Shown here: piece by piece, positions 7,161 through 15,831 of the stretch | Layout of the letters: every line of letters begins with the position of its first letter | Numbering within the stretch: the stretch's first letter is position 1 | Source: CAZJOD01 sp964547525 | GTDB taxonomy: Bacteria; Bacillota; Clostridia; JAAYHZ01 | Assembly (NCBI GenBank): GCA_964547525.1 | Contig: CAZJOD010000034.1 | Coordinates: 1 to 26,868, forward strand | Direction: 5' to 3' | Length of the DNA: 26,868 bases | Program-made: the position numbers and the translations under genes | Notes under the pieces: generated by a model | Seen by the model: only the letters and a program-made list of their open reading frames with translations | Told to the model about the DNA's origin: nothing | The model's database searches: none

Positions 7161-8447
7161 ATGAGTATATTAATTAAGAACGGATTTTTGACAGACGGTA
7201 CAGGAAAGTTCTCGGGAATTCATGATATATATATAGATAATGATAAAATCTCAGATATAGGAAATCAGTTGCCTTATAAAGCCGACACCATAATAGATGC
7301 GTCAGGGAAACATATTTTCCCGGGGTTTGTAGACGCACATTGCCATTTGAGAGACCCCGGGCTTGAATATAAAGAAGATATTATAAGCGGAACAAAAAGT
7401 GCTGCAAAGGGAGGTTTTACCTCAATTGCATGTATGCCGAATACAAACCCGCCGGCTGACAATAAAACAGTAATATCATATATAGTAAATAAAGCGAAAA
7501 AACAAGGTTACGTAAATGTTTTTCCTATTGGTGCGGTTACAAAAGGTCAAAAAGGTGAAACTTTGGCTGAAATGGGAGAAATGAAAGCGGCAGGTGCGGT
7601 AGCAGTTTCTGATGACGGAAAACCGGTAACGTCTGCGGCTTTAATGAGAAAAGCCATACAATACGCTTCCGCTTTCGATATGACTGTAATATCGCATTGT
7701 GAGGAACCTTCCTTAGCTGAAAACGGGTCTATGAATGAAGGATATGTATCAACCGTTTTAGGTTTGCCGGGTATTCCTCATGAAGCCGAAGAAATTATGG
7801 TGGCCAGAGAATTGTTACTGGCCGAAGGCTTAAATTTACCAGTTCACATAGCCCATGTTAGCACTAAAACATCAATCCTGTTAATAAGAGACGCAAAAAA
7901 AAGAGGAGTAAAGGTGACTTGTGAAACCTGTCCCCACTATTTTTCCATCACTGAAGATGCTGTAACCGGATATGATACCATGGCAAAAGTAAACCCTCCT
8001 TTAAGGACCGAAGAAGACAGGCAAGCGGTTATTCAAGGCTTGGCCGACGATACCGTCGATATTATTGCCACCGATCATGCACCTCACCATTTTGATGAAA
8101 AAAATATAGAGTTTAATCTTGCTGCAAACGGAATATCCGGATTTGAGACGGCTTTTGCACTGTGTACCACATATTTGTTAAATCCGGGAGTATTGTCAAT
8201 TGATGAATTTGCAAGAAAAATATGTATCAATCCTGCACGATTGCTAAAAATAAATAAAGGAATAATAGATATAGGCTCAATAGCAGATATAACAATCTGT
8301 GATTTATCAAAACCTGTTACTGTAGATGTGCAAAAATTCGTATCAAAAGGCAAAAATACTCCTTTTAACAAAAAACAATTGAGAGGTGTTCCTGAGTATA
8401 CAATTGTATCGGGCAAGCTTGTTTTATCCGAAGGAAATATTTTATAA
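7161..8447 (+). CDS. pyrC: Dihydroorotase (class I)
   Basis: The 428-residue zinc amidohydrolase cyclises N-carbamoyl-aspartate to dihydroorotate. The metal ligands of the bacterial class I type are visible: H60 and H62 in DAHCHLRDPG, an aspartate in VSDDGKPV, the histidines of ISHCEE and HIAHVST, and the catalytic aspartate in ATDHAPHH. Metal bridging by aspartate rather than carboxylated lysine fits PyrC of Bacillus. The length matches that group. The ribosome-binding site AAAGGAAGGA lies in the end of pyrB, and the gene starts one base after the pyrB stop. Confidence 0.97.
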   Translation: MSILIKNGFLTDGTGKFSGIHDIYIDNDKISDIGNQLPYKADTIIDASGKHIFPGFVDAHCHLRDPGLEYKEDIISGTKSAAKGGFTSIACMPNTNPPADNKTVISYIVNKAKKQGYVNVFPIGAVTKGQKGETLAEMGEMKAAGAVAVSDDGKPVTSAALMRKAIQYASAFDMTVISHCEEPSLAENGSMNEGYVSTVLGLPGIPHEAEEIMVARELLLAEGLNLPVHIAHVSTKTSILLIRDAKKRGVKVTCETCPHYFSITEDAVTGYDTMAKVNPPLRTEEDRQAVIQGLADDTVDIIATDHAPHHFDEKNIEFNLAANGISGFETAFALCTTYLLNPGVLSIDEFARKICINPARLLKINKGIIDIGSIADITICDLSKPVTVDVQKFVSKGKNTPFNKKQLRGVPEYTIVSGKLVLSEGNIL

Positions 8448-8466
8448 GCTATAGGAGGTTAAAAAT

Positions 8467-9408
8467 ATGTTTATTGATAATTTGATAGATAGAATAAAAT
8501 TGTTACAAAATCCGACGGTTGCAGGTTTAGATCCCAAATTGGAGTATCTCCCCCATTGTATAATTGATGAGGCGGTCGGTTTATTTGGTAAAACTTTTAA
8601 AGCCGCAGGATATGCCATTTCTAAGTTTAATATGCAGGTAATCGATGTGTTGTGTGACATTGTACCTGCAATAAAACCTCAATTTGCATATTATGAGATG
8701 TATGGGCTTGACGGTTTATCGGCACTGTATGAAACGGTATCATATGCGAAACAAAAAGGGATGCTGGTTATCGGAGATGGAAAAAGAAATGACATAGGCA
8801 GTACTGCAAAAGCTTATTCATGTGCATATTTAGGTAAAACCGATTTGTTCGGGATTAAATCTCCGTGTATGGACGTGGATGCTCTTACTGTTAATCCGTA
8901 TTTAGGTATTGACGGTATACAACCGTTCATAGAAGATTGTTTAACATATGGTAAAGGTATTTTTGTTTTGGTCAAAACATCCAATCCGTCTTCCGGTCAA
9001 TTACAAGATATTAAAATAAACGAAACTGCAATTTTTGAATTCATAGCCCGTTTAGTTGACGATTGGTCTGACGGACATGAAGGAAGGTACGGGTACGGTC
9101 CTGTCGGTGCGGTTGTAGGTGCCACATACCCGCATCAAGCTATAAAAGTCAGGGACATGATGTCGAAAAGCTATATTTTAATACCCGGTTACGGAGCACA
9201 GGGAGGTACTGCAGAAGATTGCCTGCCGTCATTTAAAAAAGACCGCTTAGGTGGTTTAATAAATGCTTCGCGTAGCTTGGTGTTTGCATACGGAACCAAA
9301 AGATGGGCTGATCGATATGACGGAGAAAATTATACAACCATAATCAGAGATGAGGCCGTTAGAATGAAGCTTGAGATTATTGATGCGTTTGGAGGAGAAT
9401 CTTTTTGA
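8467..9408 (+). CDS. pyrF: Orotidine 5'-phosphate decarboxylase, type 2
   Basis: This 313-residue enzyme decarboxylates OMP to UMP, the last step of the pathway. The catalytic Asp-Lys-Asp array is in GDGKRNDIGSTA (D104, K106, D109). AGLDPKLEYLP near the N-terminus, KPQFAYYEMYG, GAVVGATYP and the phosphate-binding IPGYGAQGG complete the family set. The length and the KRNDI form place it in the longer type 2 group, common in Clostridia and Actinobacteria, rather than the about 235-residue Bacillus type. An AGGAGGTT site precedes the ATG. In Bacillus subtilis pyrF is near the operon's end; here it sits ahead of carA, and its TGA overlaps the carA start. Confidence 0.95.
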   Translation: MFIDNLIDRIKLLQNPTVAGLDPKLEYLPHCIIDEAVGLFGKTFKAAGYAISKFNMQVIDVLCDIVPAIKPQFAYYEMYGLDGLSALYETVSYAKQKGMLVIGDGKRNDIGSTAKAYSCAYLGKTDLFGIKSPCMDVDALTVNPYLGIDGIQPFIEDCLTYGKGIFVLVKTSNPSSGQLQDIKINETAIFEFIARLVDDWSDGHEGRYGYGPVGAVVGATYPHQAIKVRDMMSKSYILIPGYGAQGGTAEDCLPSFKKDRLGGLINASRSLVFAYGTKRWADRYDGENYTTIIRDEAVRMKLEIIDAFGGESF

Positions 9409-10487
9409 AAGTACAGTTAATTTTAGAGAACGGAAAAATATTTACAGGTGAGAGTTTGGGTGCGACCGGTAAAGCTGTGGGTGAGGTGGTTTTCAACACC
9501 GGAATGACAGGTTACCAGGAAGTTTTAACCGATCCGTCGTATTTTGGCCAAATGGTTGTTATGACATACCCTCTTATAGGAAATTATGGAATTAATTCAT
9601 TAGATTCCGAATCATCTAAACCATGGGTTAAAGGCTATATAGTAAGAGAGGCTTGTAACAACCCCGGTAATTTCAGATGTGAAAAAACTCTGAACGAGTA
9701 TATGATACAAACCGGAATTATCGGTATTCAAGGTATAGATACCAGAGCGTTAACAAGAATGCTAAGAGACAAAGGAACAATGAACGGAATGATTTGTCCT
9801 TTGGGCGAATTTGAGAAGGAAGTCGATCATGTAGCCATTAAAGAGTATAAGATAATAAAGCCCGGTGATCATGTTACATGTGACAAGCCTGTACGATTTA
9901 AAGGTGAAGGACCTGTAATAGTACTTATCGACTACGGTGTTAAAAAAAGTATGATAAACTCTGTGCTATTATATGGAGCGGAAGTGGTATGCTTACCCGC
10001 CTCGGCATCTGTGGATGAAATCTTTGATTATAACCCGGACGGTATCATGTTATCAAACGGGCCCGGTGATCCATGTGATTATTCATATCAAATAGAAGTT
10101 ATTAAATCTTTAAAAGGCAGACTGCCTATTTTGGGGATTTGTTTAGGGCACCAGTTAATGGCATTGGCATCCGGCGCAAAAACCGTTAAGCTTAAATTCG
10201 GGCATCATGGAGGTAACCATCCGGTTAAAGATATTTTAAAAGATAAAACGTTTATAACATCACAAAACCACGAATATGCCGTTTTGCCCGATTCACTAAC
10301 CGATACTGATATGGTTATAAGCCACATTAACATGAATGATAAAACCGTGGAAGGGATAAGATACACCGATATACCCGCTTTTTCAGTGCAATACCACCCG
10401 GAAGCATCTCCCGGACCTTTGGAAAACAGGTATATTTTTAAAGATTTTTTGGATATGGTCAAAAAACATAAGGGAAGCTTAGTTTGA
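9405..10487 (+). CDS. carA: Carbamoyl-phosphate synthase small (glutamine amidotransferase) chain
   Basis: The 360-residue subunit releases ammonia from glutamine and passes it to CarB. The N-terminal domain includes TGMTGYQEVLTDPSYFGQ; the class I amidotransferase domain has the nucleophile C246 in GICLGHQLMALASG and the His/Glu pair in VQYHPEASPGP. SNGPGDP marks the oxyanion region. The start is an uncommon TTG at 9405, chosen because GGAGGAG (9391-9397) lies seven bases upstream and the protein then begins MKVQLILENGKIFTGES, as expected for CarA. It overlaps the pyrF stop, so it is likely translated by coupling. Sitting inside the pyr operon, it looks like the pyrimidine-controlled copy (pyrAA) rather than an arginine-controlled one. 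Confidence 0.96.
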   Translation: MKVQLILENGKIFTGESLGATGKAVGEVVFNTGMTGYQEVLTDPSYFGQMVVMTYPLIGNYGINSLDSESSKPWVKGYIVREACNNPGNFRCEKTLNEYMIQTGIIGIQGIDTRALTRMLRDKGTMNGMICPLGEFEKEVDHVAIKEYKIIKPGDHVTCDKPVRFKGEGPVIVLIDYGVKKSMINSVLLYGAEVVCLPASASVDEIFDYNPDGIMLSNGPGDPCDYSYQIEVIKSLKGRLPILGICLGHQLMALASGAKTVKLKFGHHGGNHPVKDILKDKTFITSQNHEYAVLPDSLTDTDMVISHINMNDKTVEGIRYTDIPAFSVQYHPEASPGPLENRYIFKDFLDMVKKHKGSLV

Positions 10488-10499
10488 AAGGAGCGACAA

Positions 10500-13400
10500 A
10501 TGCCTAAAAGGAGCGATATAAAAAAAGTATTGGTAATAGGATCAGGACCTATAATTATAGGACAAGCCGCGGAATTTGACTATGCCGGAACTCAGGCGTG
10601 CAGAGCTTTAAAAGGTGAAGGAATAGAAACCGTATTGATTAACAGCAATCCCGCCACAATTATGACCGATAAGAATATTGCGGATCACGTATACATAGAA
10701 CCGCTGAATGTTGAGACGGTTATGAAAGTGATTTTAAAGGAAAAACCGGATTCCATATTACCTACGTTAGGTGGTCAGACAGGACTCAATTTAGCTATGG
10801 AACTGGCGGAATCGGGCTTTTTAGAGGAAAACAACGTCCGCCTTCTAGGTACAAGTATACAAGCAATAAAATCAGCCGAGGATCGTCAACAATTTAAAGA
10901 TACAATGAACAGAATCAAACAGCCATGCATTGAAAGTGAAATTGAAAACAGTGTTGACACGGCTTTGACATTCGCAGAAAAAATAGGATACCCTGTAATT
11001 GTTCGTCCTGCTTATACTTTAGGGGGAACGGGCGGAGGAATCGCTTATAACAAAAATGAGCTTAAAGAAATAGCAAAAACGGGTCTTATGTACAGCAGAG
11101 TTCGGCAAATTCTTATAGAAAAATGTATTTCAGGTTGGAAAGAAATAGAATATGAAGTAATGAGAGATTCAAAAGGTAATGTCATAACGGTATGTAGCAT
11201 GGAAAACATTGATCCCGTGGGAGTTCATACTGGAGACAGTATCGTGGTGGCGCCTGTACAAACTCTTTCTGATAAAGAATATCAAATGTTAAGAACAGCC
11301 GCATTAAACATCATTTCAGAATTAAAAATAGAAGGTGGTTGTAATGTTCAATTCGCTTTACATCCTGACAGTTTTGAGTATGCTGTAATCGAAGTGAATC
11401 CAAGAGTAAGCAGGTCGTCTGCTTTAGCGTCAAAAGCTACCGGATACCCCATAGCAAATATAGCCACATTGATTTCCATAGGATATGGGTTGGATGAAAT
11501 ACAAAACAGGGTAACAGGAAAGACTTATGCGTGTTTTGAACCTGTATTGGATTATGTAGTTCTGAAAATACCAAAATGGCCTTTTGATAAATTTGTAAAA
11601 GCGAAAAGAACCTTAGGTACCCAAATGAAAGCCACCGGCGAAGTTATGGCTATAAGTAACAATTTCGAGAGTGCATTAATGAAAGCGGTCAGATCCTTGG
11701 AATTAAATATTGAAACGTTATATCAACCTGTTTACACAAAATATACCGATTTGCAGATACAAGAAATGCTGAAAAATACAGATGACCAACGACTATTTGT
11801 AGTAGCCGAAGCGTTAAGAAGGGATATATCTGTTGAATTGATTCACATAATAACTACAATCGATACTTTTTTCATATATAAAATAAAGTCGATCATTGAT
11901 ACGGAGCAAAATCTTAACGCCATGACCCCGGAAGAATTATATAAGGCTGCGGAGGTGTTAAAAGAAGCTAAATCCAAAGGGTTTACCGACGGAGGTATCG
12001 CTAAGTTAGTAAAGTGCGATAAAAGGATCGTTAGGCAGGTAAGAGAGAAACTCGGAATAATTCCTGTTTTTAAAGTTGTAGATACATGTGCTGCGGAATT
12101 TGATGCTGAAACTCCATATTATTACTCCGTTTATGATGAAGAAAACGAAGTACGTAAATCTACTCATAAAAAAGTATTGGTTATCGGATCGGGTCCTATA
12201 AGGATAGGTCAAGGTATTGAGTTTGACTATTGTTCGGTTCATTCGGTATGGGCTCTAAAAGAAGCCGGTTATGAGACCATTATAGCAAATAATAATCCGG
12301 AAACCGTAAGTACGGATTTTGATACTGCCGATCGATTGTATTTTGAGCCATTAACCGAAGAGGATGTATACCATATAATAAAAGCTGAGAATCCCGAGGG
12401 TGTGATTGTACAATTCGGAGGACAAACGGCTATAAAGCTGACAAAGGACTTGCAAAATATGGGCGTTAAAATTTTTGGTACACAGCCTGAGCAAGTGGAT
12501 GAAGCCGAAGATAGGAAACGATTTGATGAAATACTGGAGAGAACCGGAATTCCACGCCCTAAAGGACAAACTGTTTTCACACTTGAAGAAGCCTTAAAAG
12601 CCGCCGATCAATTGATATATCCGGTGTTGGTAAGACCTTCATATGTATTAGGTGGAAAAGGCATGGAGATCGCATATGACCGTAATGATTTAACCGAGTT
12701 TATGGAAATAATCAATAGGACCGAACAAGAGCACCCTATATTAATAGATAAATATATGACAGGCAGAGAAATTGAAGTGGATGCCATATGTGACGGTAAT
12801 GATGTGTTAATACCGGGTATAATGGAGCATCTAGAGCGTGCCGGTGTACATTCCGGAGACTCTATTTCAATTTATCCTACCGTAAATTTGACACAAGGGT
12901 TAATAGATACAGTTGTGGATTACAGTAAAAGGCTGGCTTTGGCACTAAAAGTCAAAGGCATGGTAAATATACAATATGTAATATCAAATAACAATGTTTA
13001 TGTAATTGAAGTTAACCCCAGATCAAGCCGTACGGTTCCGTACATCAGTAAAACGACCGGTATACCTATGGTTAATGTTGCCACTAAAATAATGATGGGT
13101 GAGAACTTAAACCGGTTCCCTTACGGTACCGGTTTATATAAAGCATCCAAATATTATGCGGTTAAAGTACCGGTGTTTTCATTTGAAAAATTAAGTGACG
13201 TTGATACCGGACTGGGACCTGAAATGAAGTCTACAGGTGAAGTTTTAGGATTGGCGGAAAATTATGAGGATGCTTTGTTAAAAGGATTAATTGCGGCGGG
13301 ATTTGATTTGGAAACTATATACAATGACCGTATATCGGATAAAGGTGTTCTTATGACTGTAAGAGATACCGATAAACAGGAATTGATACCTATAGCCGAG

Positions 13401-13736
13401 ATTTTTGAAAAAATGGGTTTCAAACTCTATGGTACCGGAAAAACCGCTCGTACGTTAAATGCTCATGGGATCGCTACAAATGTGGTAAGAAAACTCGGAG
13501 AAGGCGAACAAAATGTTCTTGATTTGATAGACATGAACAAAATATGCTTGATAATAAATACCCCAACCAAAGGAAGACGACCTGCCGCCGACGGATTTAA
13601 AATCAGACGTAAAGCCGTAGAAATGAAAATACCATGTTTGACATCATTGGATACGGCTAAAGCGGTAGCGGAATGTATGTCCGGAAATAAAAAAACTAAG
13701 GATCTCAATATTTACAGTTTGAATATATTTGATTAA
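10500..13736 (+). CDS. carB: Carbamoyl-phosphate synthase large chain
   Basis: The 1078-residue subunit makes carbamoyl phosphate from bicarbonate, ammonia and two ATP. It shows the internal duplication of the family: VLVIGSGPIIIGQAAEFDYA at residue 9 onward and VLVIGSGPIRIGQGIEFDYC near residue 560 begin the two ATP-grasp halves. PAYTLGGTGGG and PSYVLGGKGME are their glycine-rich loops. Residues of about 400-550 form the oligomerisation region. From about 940 the C-terminal MGS-like allosteric domain follows (MGFKLYGTGKTARTLNAHGI), which binds UMP or other effectors in relatives. Length is normal. It starts 12 bases after carA with a GAAAGGAG site. All parts look intact. Confidence 0.97.
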   Translation: MPKRSDIKKVLVIGSGPIIIGQAAEFDYAGTQACRALKGEGIETVLINSNPATIMTDKNIADHVYIEPLNVETVMKVILKEKPDSILPTLGGQTGLNLAMELAESGFLEENNVRLLGTSIQAIKSAEDRQQFKDTMNRIKQPCIESEIENSVDTALTFAEKIGYPVIVRPAYTLGGTGGGIAYNKNELKEIAKTGLMYSRVRQILIEKCISGWKEIEYEVMRDSKGNVITVCSMENIDPVGVHTGDSIVVAPVQTLSDKEYQMLRTAALNIISELKIEGGCNVQFALHPDSFEYAVIEVNPRVSRSSALASKATGYPIANIATLISIGYGLDEIQNRVTGKTYACFEPVLDYVVLKIPKWPFDKFVKAKRTLGTQMKATGEVMAISNNFESALMKAVRSLELNIETLYQPVYTKYTDLQIQEMLKNTDDQRLFVVAEALRRDISVELIHIITTIDTFFIYKIKSIIDTEQNLNAMTPEELYKAAEVLKEAKSKGFTDGGIAKLVKCDKRIVRQVREKLGIIPVFKVVDTCAAEFDAETPYYYSVYDEENEVRKSTHKKVLVIGSGPIRIGQGIEFDYCSVHSVWALKEAGYETIIANNNPETVSTDFDTADRLYFEPLTEEDVYHIIKAENPEGVIVQFGGQTAIKLTKDLQNMGVKIFGTQPEQVDEAEDRKRFDEILERTGIPRPKGQTVFTLEEALKAADQLIYPVLVRPSYVLGGKGMEIAYDRNDLTEFMEIINRTEQEHPILIDKYMTGREIEVDAICDGNDVLIPGIMEHLERAGVHSGDSISIYPTVNLTQGLIDTVVDYSKRLALALKVKGMVNIQYVISNNNVYVIEVNPRSSRTVPYISKTTGIPMVNVATKIMMGENLNRFPYGTGLYKASKYYAVKVPVFSFEKLSDVDTGLGPEMKSTGEVLGLAENYEDALLKGLIAAGFDLETIYNDRISDKGVLMTVRDTDKQELIPIAEIFEKMGFKLYGTGKTARTLNAHGIATNVVRKLGEGEQNVLDLIDMNKICLIINTPTKGRRPAADGFKIRRKAVEMKIPCLTSLDTAKAVAECMSGNKKTKDLNIYSLNIFD

Positions 13737-13765
13737 CATTTTATGATTAAAACAGGAGATTTTTT

Positions 13766-14554
13766 ATGAGTAAATGTAATATGGGAACCATATTAAAAAA
13801 TAGTAGAATCGGAGTCACCGATGTCTTTCATATGATTGTGAATCCCGGGAATGATGCGGATAGCTTTTTACCGGGTCAGTATATAAATATCAGATGTTCT
13901 AAAGGTACGTCACCGTTATTAAGAAGACCTGTCAGTGTATTAAGAAGTGATCCGGTTACTAAAACGTTTGAGATTTGTTACGAAGTTAAAGGAGAGGGGA
14001 CAAGCTATTTATCCGATTTAAGGATAGGAGATACAATAGATTATTTAGGGCCGTTGGGGAATAGCTTTATAATAAAGCCCGAGTACAAGAAAATTGCGGT
14101 GGTAGGGGGAGGAATAGGTATATTTCCTCCTATACATTTATATAAAACCTTATCTAATGAGTGTAAAGCGTATGCATATTTCGGATTTCAAAATAAAGAC
14201 AGAATACTATTCGATATACTGAATAATATACCCGATGAATATTTATTCATATCTACGGATGACGGAAGCTACGGATATAAAGGCTATATAACGGATATGT
14301 TCGCACATGCTGTTAAGGAACTAAATTTTGACGCCGTATTTTCTTGTGGACCTGCCGTAATGATGAAAACCTGTGCATCAATATGTTCTCAATATAATAT
14401 ACCTTGTTTTGTATCATTGGAAGAAAGAATGGCATGTGGTATTGGAGCATGTTTGGGTTGTGCTTGTAAAATTAAGCATGAAGACGGTTCAACCGGGTAT
14501 GGTCATGTGTGCAAAAACGGACCGATTTTCAATTCTAAAGATGTAATTATATAA
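13766..14554 (+). CDS. pyrK: Dihydroorotate dehydrogenase electron transfer subunit
   Basis: This 262-residue iron-sulfur flavoprotein links PyrD to NAD+. The FAD-binding RRPVSVLR is at residues 53-60, and the NAD-side glycine motif VVGGGIGIFPP at 112-122. The [2Fe-2S] cysteines are C224, C229, C232 and C249 in the RMACGIGACLGC region. It forms a heterotetramer with PyrDB, letting dihydroorotate oxidation use NAD+ rather than quinone or fumarate, which suits an anaerobe. The gene has an AGGAG site before ATG and is followed after 30 bases by pyrD, the usual order. Confidence 0.95.
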   Translation: MSKCNMGTILKNSRIGVTDVFHMIVNPGNDADSFLPGQYINIRCSKGTSPLLRRPVSVLRSDPVTKTFEICYEVKGEGTSYLSDLRIGDTIDYLGPLGNSFIIKPEYKKIAVVGGGIGIFPPIHLYKTLSNECKAYAYFGFQNKDRILFDILNNIPDEYLFISTDDGSYGYKGYITDMFAHAVKELNFDAVFSCGPAVMMKTCASICSQYNIPCFVSLEERMACGIGACLGCACKIKHEDGSTGYGHVCKNGPIFNSKDVII

Positions 14555-14584
14555 CCGATGTTTGTTATAAAGGAGTAGTTTTCA

Positions 14585-15508
14585 ATGGAAAATAAAAAGA
14601 TTGATCTTTCGGTTAAACTTGGTGAATTAAATATGAAAAACCCCGTTATTGCAGCTTCCGGAACGTATGGGTTCGGCCGGGAATATTCAGATTACATTGA
14701 TTTAAACAAGTGGGGAGGTATAGCGGTTAAAGGACTCACATTAAAAGAAAGACAAGGAAATCCTCCGCCTCGTATAGTTGAGACACCTTCTGGTATGTTA
14801 AATGCAGTCGGTTTACAAAACCCGGGAGTTGACCGGTTTATAAAACACGAAATACCTTTTTTAAGGAAATATAATTTAGCTGTAATTGCAAATGTTGCGG
14901 GAAATACACCGGATGAATATGTGGAAATGGTGAGTATATTAAACAGGGTCGATATAGATGCAATTGAAATTAATCTTTCATGTCCTAATGTTAATAAAGG
15001 ATGTATAGCCTTCGGTAGCACTGAAGAAGGTGTTACTGAGATTGTTAAAAGCATAAGAAAAGCCACCGACAAAATGTTAATTGTTAAATTGACACCTAAT
15101 GTCACCGATATAACGGCACTGGCGAAGGCAGCGGAATATGCCGGAGCGGATGCAATTTCACTTATCAACACATTACTTGGTATGGTTATTGACATTAATA
15201 CCAAAAAACCTGTATTGGCTAATAATACCGGAGGGCTTTCCGGTCCTGCGGTAAGACCTGTAGCGGTACGTATGACATATCAGACGGCACAAGCTGTGAA
15301 AATACCTGTTATAGGTATGGGTGGTATAACATGCGGACGTGATGTTGTTGAATTTTTATTGGCGGGAGCTTCGGCTGTAATGGTGGGAACATGGAATTTT
15401 GTAGATCCTATGTGCATAAATAAAATAACCCGTGAATTGCAAGAGTATATGGAATTGAACAATTTTTATAATATTAAAGACATTGTAGGGAAGGTAACTT
15501 TAAATTAA
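14585..15508 (+). CDS. pyrD: Dihydroorotate dehydrogenase B (NAD+), catalytic subunit
   Basis: The 307-residue FMN barrel protein oxidises dihydroorotate to orotate. NPVIAASGTYGFGREY near residues 19-34 and INLSCPNVNKG near 129-139, with C133 as the catalytic base of class 1 enzymes, are intact. GMGGITCGRDVVEFLLAGAS near the C-terminus binds the FMN phosphate. With pyrK beside it this is the class 1B (NAD-linked) type. It is the last recognised pyr gene: orotate phosphoribosyltransferase (pyrE), needed for the next step, is not in the window. No strong terminator follows directly, so some transcripts may run on towards rnjA. Confidence 0.96.
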   Translation: MENKKIDLSVKLGELNMKNPVIAASGTYGFGREYSDYIDLNKWGGIAVKGLTLKERQGNPPPRIVETPSGMLNAVGLQNPGVDRFIKHEIPFLRKYNLAVIANVAGNTPDEYVEMVSILNRVDIDAIEINLSCPNVNKGCIAFGSTEEGVTEIVKSIRKATDKMLIVKLTPNVTDITALAKAAEYAGADAISLINTLLGMVIDINTKKPVLANNTGGLSGPAVRPVAVRMTYQTAQAVKIPVIGMGGITCGRDVVEFLLAGASAVMVGTWNFVDPMCINKITRELQEYMELNNFYNIKDIVGKVTLN

Positions 15509-15578
15509 TTGAATGGTTTTCATTTTGTAAACTTTCAAATCTCATGTTTTAATTGTATTAGTTATGTGGTAATATGGA

Positions 15579-15584
15579 TATAAT
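15579..15584 (+). promoter_or_regulatory. Possible promoter (-10) in front of the rnjA leader
   Basis: A perfect TATAAT lies 71 bases after pyrD, in the same GGATATAAT context as other promoters here (GATATAAT). No good -35 is at the right distance; TTGTAT at 15553-15558 would need a 20-base spacer. If used, it would give a leader of roughly 240 bases before rnjA. Confidence 0.35.
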
Positions 15585-15655
15585 ATGTATCGAATAACAA
15601 GTATAACGATGTTACTAATTTGAAACGGATTAAACTGAGTATATATAAACGCAAC

Positions 15656-15714
15656 ATAAGCATCGGTGGTGAGGAGTCCTTCGAATGCTTATATGGCAGC
15701 CGGATTTTCCGGCT
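15656..15714 (+). promoter_or_regulatory. Structured leader upstream of rnjA, two hairpins
   Basis: The 323-base gap between pyrD and rnjA contains ATAAGCAT (15656-15663) pairing perfectly with ATGCTTAT (15685-15692) across a 21-base loop. Next comes AGCCGGA (15698-15704) pairing perfectly with TCCGGCT (15708-15714) across TTT. A GAGGAG ribosome-binding-like site lies in the first loop. It does not match the T-box, TPP, SAM, lysine, purine, glycine, fluoride or cyclic-di-GMP signatures I know. The function is unassigned. The first 150 bases of the gap (15509-15655) hold only the possible promoter. Confidence 0.4.
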
Positions 15715-15753
15715 ACATTAAGATTAAAAATATTGCATTCGGTTTATACCTAA
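15685..15753 (+). CDS. Possible 22-codon leader peptide before rnjA
   Basis: An ATG at 15685 sits 8 bases after GAGGAG (15671-15676) and opens 22 codons, beginning MLIWQPDF and ending SVYT, stopped by TAA at 15751-15753. The ATG is in the 3' arm of the first leader hairpin, codons 5-10 span the second hairpin, and the stop codon is inside the 5' arm of a terminator-like hairpin. That arrangement is what translation-coupled attenuation would need. An open frame this short can also arise by chance, so this is a candidate only; I recognise no homologue. Confidence 0.3.
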   Translation: MLIWQPDFPATLRLKILHSVYT

Positions 15754-15789
15754 AAGGTTATTCTTTTAGGTGTATTCTTGTTTGTATTT
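15745..15789 (+). terminator. Terminator-like hairpin between pyrD and rnjA
   Basis: TATACCTAAAAG (15745-15756) pairs along 12 positions with CTTTTAGGTGTA (15763-15774; one G-U) around a GTTATT loop. A T-rich but interrupted tail follows (ATTCTTGTTTGTATTT). The stem is A+T-rich, so it may be weak. It may end pyr operon transcripts, or act as an attenuator for rnjA, whose start is 43 bases beyond this feature's end. Confidence 0.5.
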
Positions 15790-15831
15790 AATCTATAGAT
15801 ATAAAGACAGACATTTGGAGGTGTACAACAT

